DNA of 64,000 bases from CAVZBW01 sp963773635 (lineage in GTDB: Bacteria > Actinomycetota > Acidimicrobiia > Acidimicrobiales > RAAP-2): positions 1,240,001 through 1,304,000 of the forward strand of contig CAVZBW010000005.1 in NCBI GenBank assembly GCA_963773635.1, in the 5' to 3' direction. The notes beneath the pieces were generated by a model. It was not told the DNA's origin. It saw nothing but the letters and a program-made list of their open reading frames with translations, and searched no databases. Position numbers and translations under genes: made by a program. Below are positions 62,601-64,000 of the stretch, one piece after another. Position 1 is the stretch's first letter. Each line of letters starts with the position of its first letter.

Positions 62601-63511
62601 GAGTGTTGATGGCAGGTTCGCACGGGCTGATCGGGTCGGCCCTGCTCGATCACCTCACGGGGCGAGGCGACCAGGTGGTGCGCCTCGTCCGGGGCCGGGC
62701 CGCGGAGCGCGAGATCGGGTGGGATCCGCCCTCGGGGTGGGTCGACCGGGAGGCGCTCGACGATCTGGGCCCCGTCGACGCCGTCGTCAACTTCGCCGGG
62801 TCGGGAATCGGCGATCGTCGTTGGACGCCGGCGTGGCGCCGCTCCATCGTGGAGAGCCGGTTGCAGACCACGGGCCTGGTCACCCGGCTGGTCGCCGACC
62901 TCCGACCCGTTCCGTCGGTGCTGGTCAACGCCTCCGCAGTGGGGTACTACGGCGATCGGGGCGACGAGGTGCTGACGGAGGCGAGCACGCCGGGGAGCGG
63001 GTTCCTCGCCGACCTGTGCCAACGGTGGGAGGCCGCGGCGGACCCCGCTCGGGCGGCGGGCGTCCGGCTGGTCCTGGCCCGCAGCGGGGTCGTGCTCACG
63101 CGGCGGGGCGGGGCGTTGCGCCGCCAACTCCCCCTCTTCCGGCTGGCCCTCGGTGGTCGCCTGGGCTCGGGGCGCCAATTCGTCAGCTGGATCGCCCTGC
63201 GGGACGAGGTGCTGGCCCTCGCTCGGGCCCTCGACGACGACCGGATGGCCGGGCCGGTCAACCTCGTGTCGCCGCAACCCGTGCGCAACGCCGAGCTCGC
63301 CCGCGCCCTCGGGCAGGCGCTCGGACGTCCCTCGGTGCTCGCCGTTCCGGAGCCTGCGCTCAAGCTGGCGCTCGGAGCAGAGATGGCCTCGGAGGTGCTG
63401 CTCGCGAGCCAACGGGCGGAGCCCGCGGTCCTGACGAACCTCGGCCACGAATTCGGGTACCCAGAGATCTCGGCGGCGCTGCGGGCGGCCCTGGACGACG
63501 ATCGGGCGTGA
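62597..63511 (+). CDS. TIGR01777-type epimerase (SDR superfamily)
   Basis: 304 residues: MRVLMAGSHGLIGSALLDHL (GxxGxIG), VNFAGSGIGDRRWTPAWRRS, SRLQTTGLVTRLVAD, SAVGYYGDRGDEVLTEAS (YYG region) and the C-terminal DUF1731-like domain EMASEVLLASQRAEPAVLTN. The family is cell-division inhibitor SulA-like by name only; it is an uncharacterised NAD(P)-dependent sugar-nucleotide type enzyme. Overlaps both neighbours by four bases. Confidence 0.88.
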   Translation: MRVLMAGSHGLIGSALLDHLTGRGDQVVRLVRGRAAEREIGWDPPSGWVDREALDDLGPVDAVVNFAGSGIGDRRWTPAWRRSIVESRLQTTGLVTRLVADLRPVPSVLVNASAVGYYGDRGDEVLTEASTPGSGFLADLCQRWEAAADPARAAGVRLVLARSGVVLTRRGGALRRQLPLFRLALGGRLGSGRQFVSWIALRDEVLALARALDDDRMAGPVNLVSPQPVRNAELARALGQALGRPSVLAVPEPALKLALGAEMASEVLLASQRAEPAVLTNLGHEFGYPEISAALRAALDDDRA

Positions 63512-64000
63512 GCCGAGCGGTCTTGGCGGCGGGCCGGGGTGCGCCTCCCGCCCGCTGGTTGATCCTCGCCGTCGGCTCGGTTGCCGCGGTGATCGCGGCC
63601 GCAGCCGCCGCGGACCAGGCCGGCAGCGCCGCCCGCCAGGACTGGCCGCCGTTTCTCCTCGTGACGGGGCTGCTCATCCTCGGTCAGGTGGCCTGGGAGG
63701 ACGGGCTGTTCCAGGCGGCCGGAGAGTGGATCGGCGGCAAGGTTCGGCGCAGCGCGGGCCTCTTGTTGGCCTCGGCGGTCTTGGTCGCGATCGTGACCGC
63801 CGTCCTCAACCTCGACACCTCCGTGGCCTTCCTGACCCCGGTGCTCCTGCACGCGGCGCGGCGCCGACGCATCACGGAGGCCCCCCTCCTCTACCTCTCG
63901 GTGTTGCTCGCCAACGGCGCTTCGCTGCTCCTCCCCGGCTCCAACCTCACCAACCTGATCGTGCTCGGGCGCGTCCACGAGTCGGGCGCCGACTTCGCCC
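63508..64000 (+). CDS. SLC13/ArsB-type anion permease, N-terminal part (cut by window end)
   Basis: GTG 63508 overlaps the epimerase stop. At least three membrane segments are seen: WLILAVGSVAAVIAAAAAAD, PPFLLVTGLLILGQVAW, GLLLASAVLVAIVTAVLNLD. Then TSVAFLTPVLLHAARRRRI and VLLANGASLLLPGSNLTNLI: the NxxTSxAxTPV/SNxTN signature of ArsB/NhaD/citrate-type transporters. Substrate (arsenite, dicarboxylate or sodium/proton) not decidable from this part. Confidence 0.82.
   Translation, partial: MSRAVLAAGRGAPPARWLILAVGSVAAVIAAAAAADQAGSAARQDWPPFLLVTGLLILGQVAWEDGLFQAAGEWIGGKVRRSAGLLLASAVLVAIVTAVLNLDTSVAFLTPVLLHAARRRRITEAPLLYLSVLLANGASLLLPGSNLTNLIVLGRVHESGADFA

Overview
The window is GC-rich DNA from a high-GC actinobacterium. 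Pointers are the mycobacterial-type 2-oxoglutarate decarboxylase/dehydrogenase (Kgd), F420-type LLM and PPOX flavoenzymes, a DUF1707 protein, a WS/DGAT acyltransferase, overlapping ATGA/GTGA gene junctions and several apparently leaderless starts. Acidimicrobiia is my best guess, but nothing here (no 16S rRNA) proves it.

Layout. 1-5.2 kb: tail of a CoA-transferase, a secreted alpha/beta hydrolase, a receiver/thioredoxin-reductase-like fusion and a PPOX flavoprotein. 5.2-10.5 kb: two low-complexity surface-protein genes on the minus strand, one collagen-like with chaplin-like repeats, one Ala/Thr-rich and broken by a 3'-truncated IS3 element. 10.8-17.3 kb: three TetR regulators, each next to a good palindromic operator, with an SDR enzyme, a methyltransferase, a DUF6176-like protein and a nitronate monooxygenase. 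17.4-25.3 kb: an ISL3 transposase scar, a DUF1707 protein, a WS/DGAT enzyme fused to a cyclic-nucleotide-binding domain, a cluster of tiny (mostly Lys-rich) genes beside a phased GTCAA/TTGAC array, a GNAT enzyme, and an ECF sigma factor coupled to a CPYC thioredoxin-fold protein. 25.3-41.2 kb: a heterodimeric ABC exporter, a zincin, a serpin-like protein, secreted Ig-like and decayed secreted proteins, an ABC-F ATPase, an ArsR/SRPBCC/DHFR-like operon, tRNA-Val(TAC) and a 785-residue repeat protein. 41.3-64 kb is mostly core: IMPase, LOG protein, an aldehyde dehydrogenase, a SARP-like regulator, Ddl and MurF with an alpha/beta hydrolase, a GlcD/TPP-enzyme pair, XthA, FabZ, an LLM oxidoreductase, an NYN-H1-S1 fusion, Kgd, and a hydrolase/epimerase/permease run.

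Genes that appear to work together: Ddl and MurF make and attach D-Ala-D-Ala for peptidoglycan; the two ABC half-transporters form one exporter; ArsR, SRPBCC and DHFR-like proteins form a leaderless operon; sigma factor and DUF929-like protein overlap by 8 bp; GlcD-like oxidase and TPP enzyme overlap by 4 bp.

Quality warning. At least ten genes, including core murF and kgd, carry one or more single-base frame changes while keeping catalytic motifs. They are densest at 43.4-45.2 kb. Uncorrected indel errors in the assembly are the likeliest cause, so I call most of these genes as coding and give the position of the frame change.
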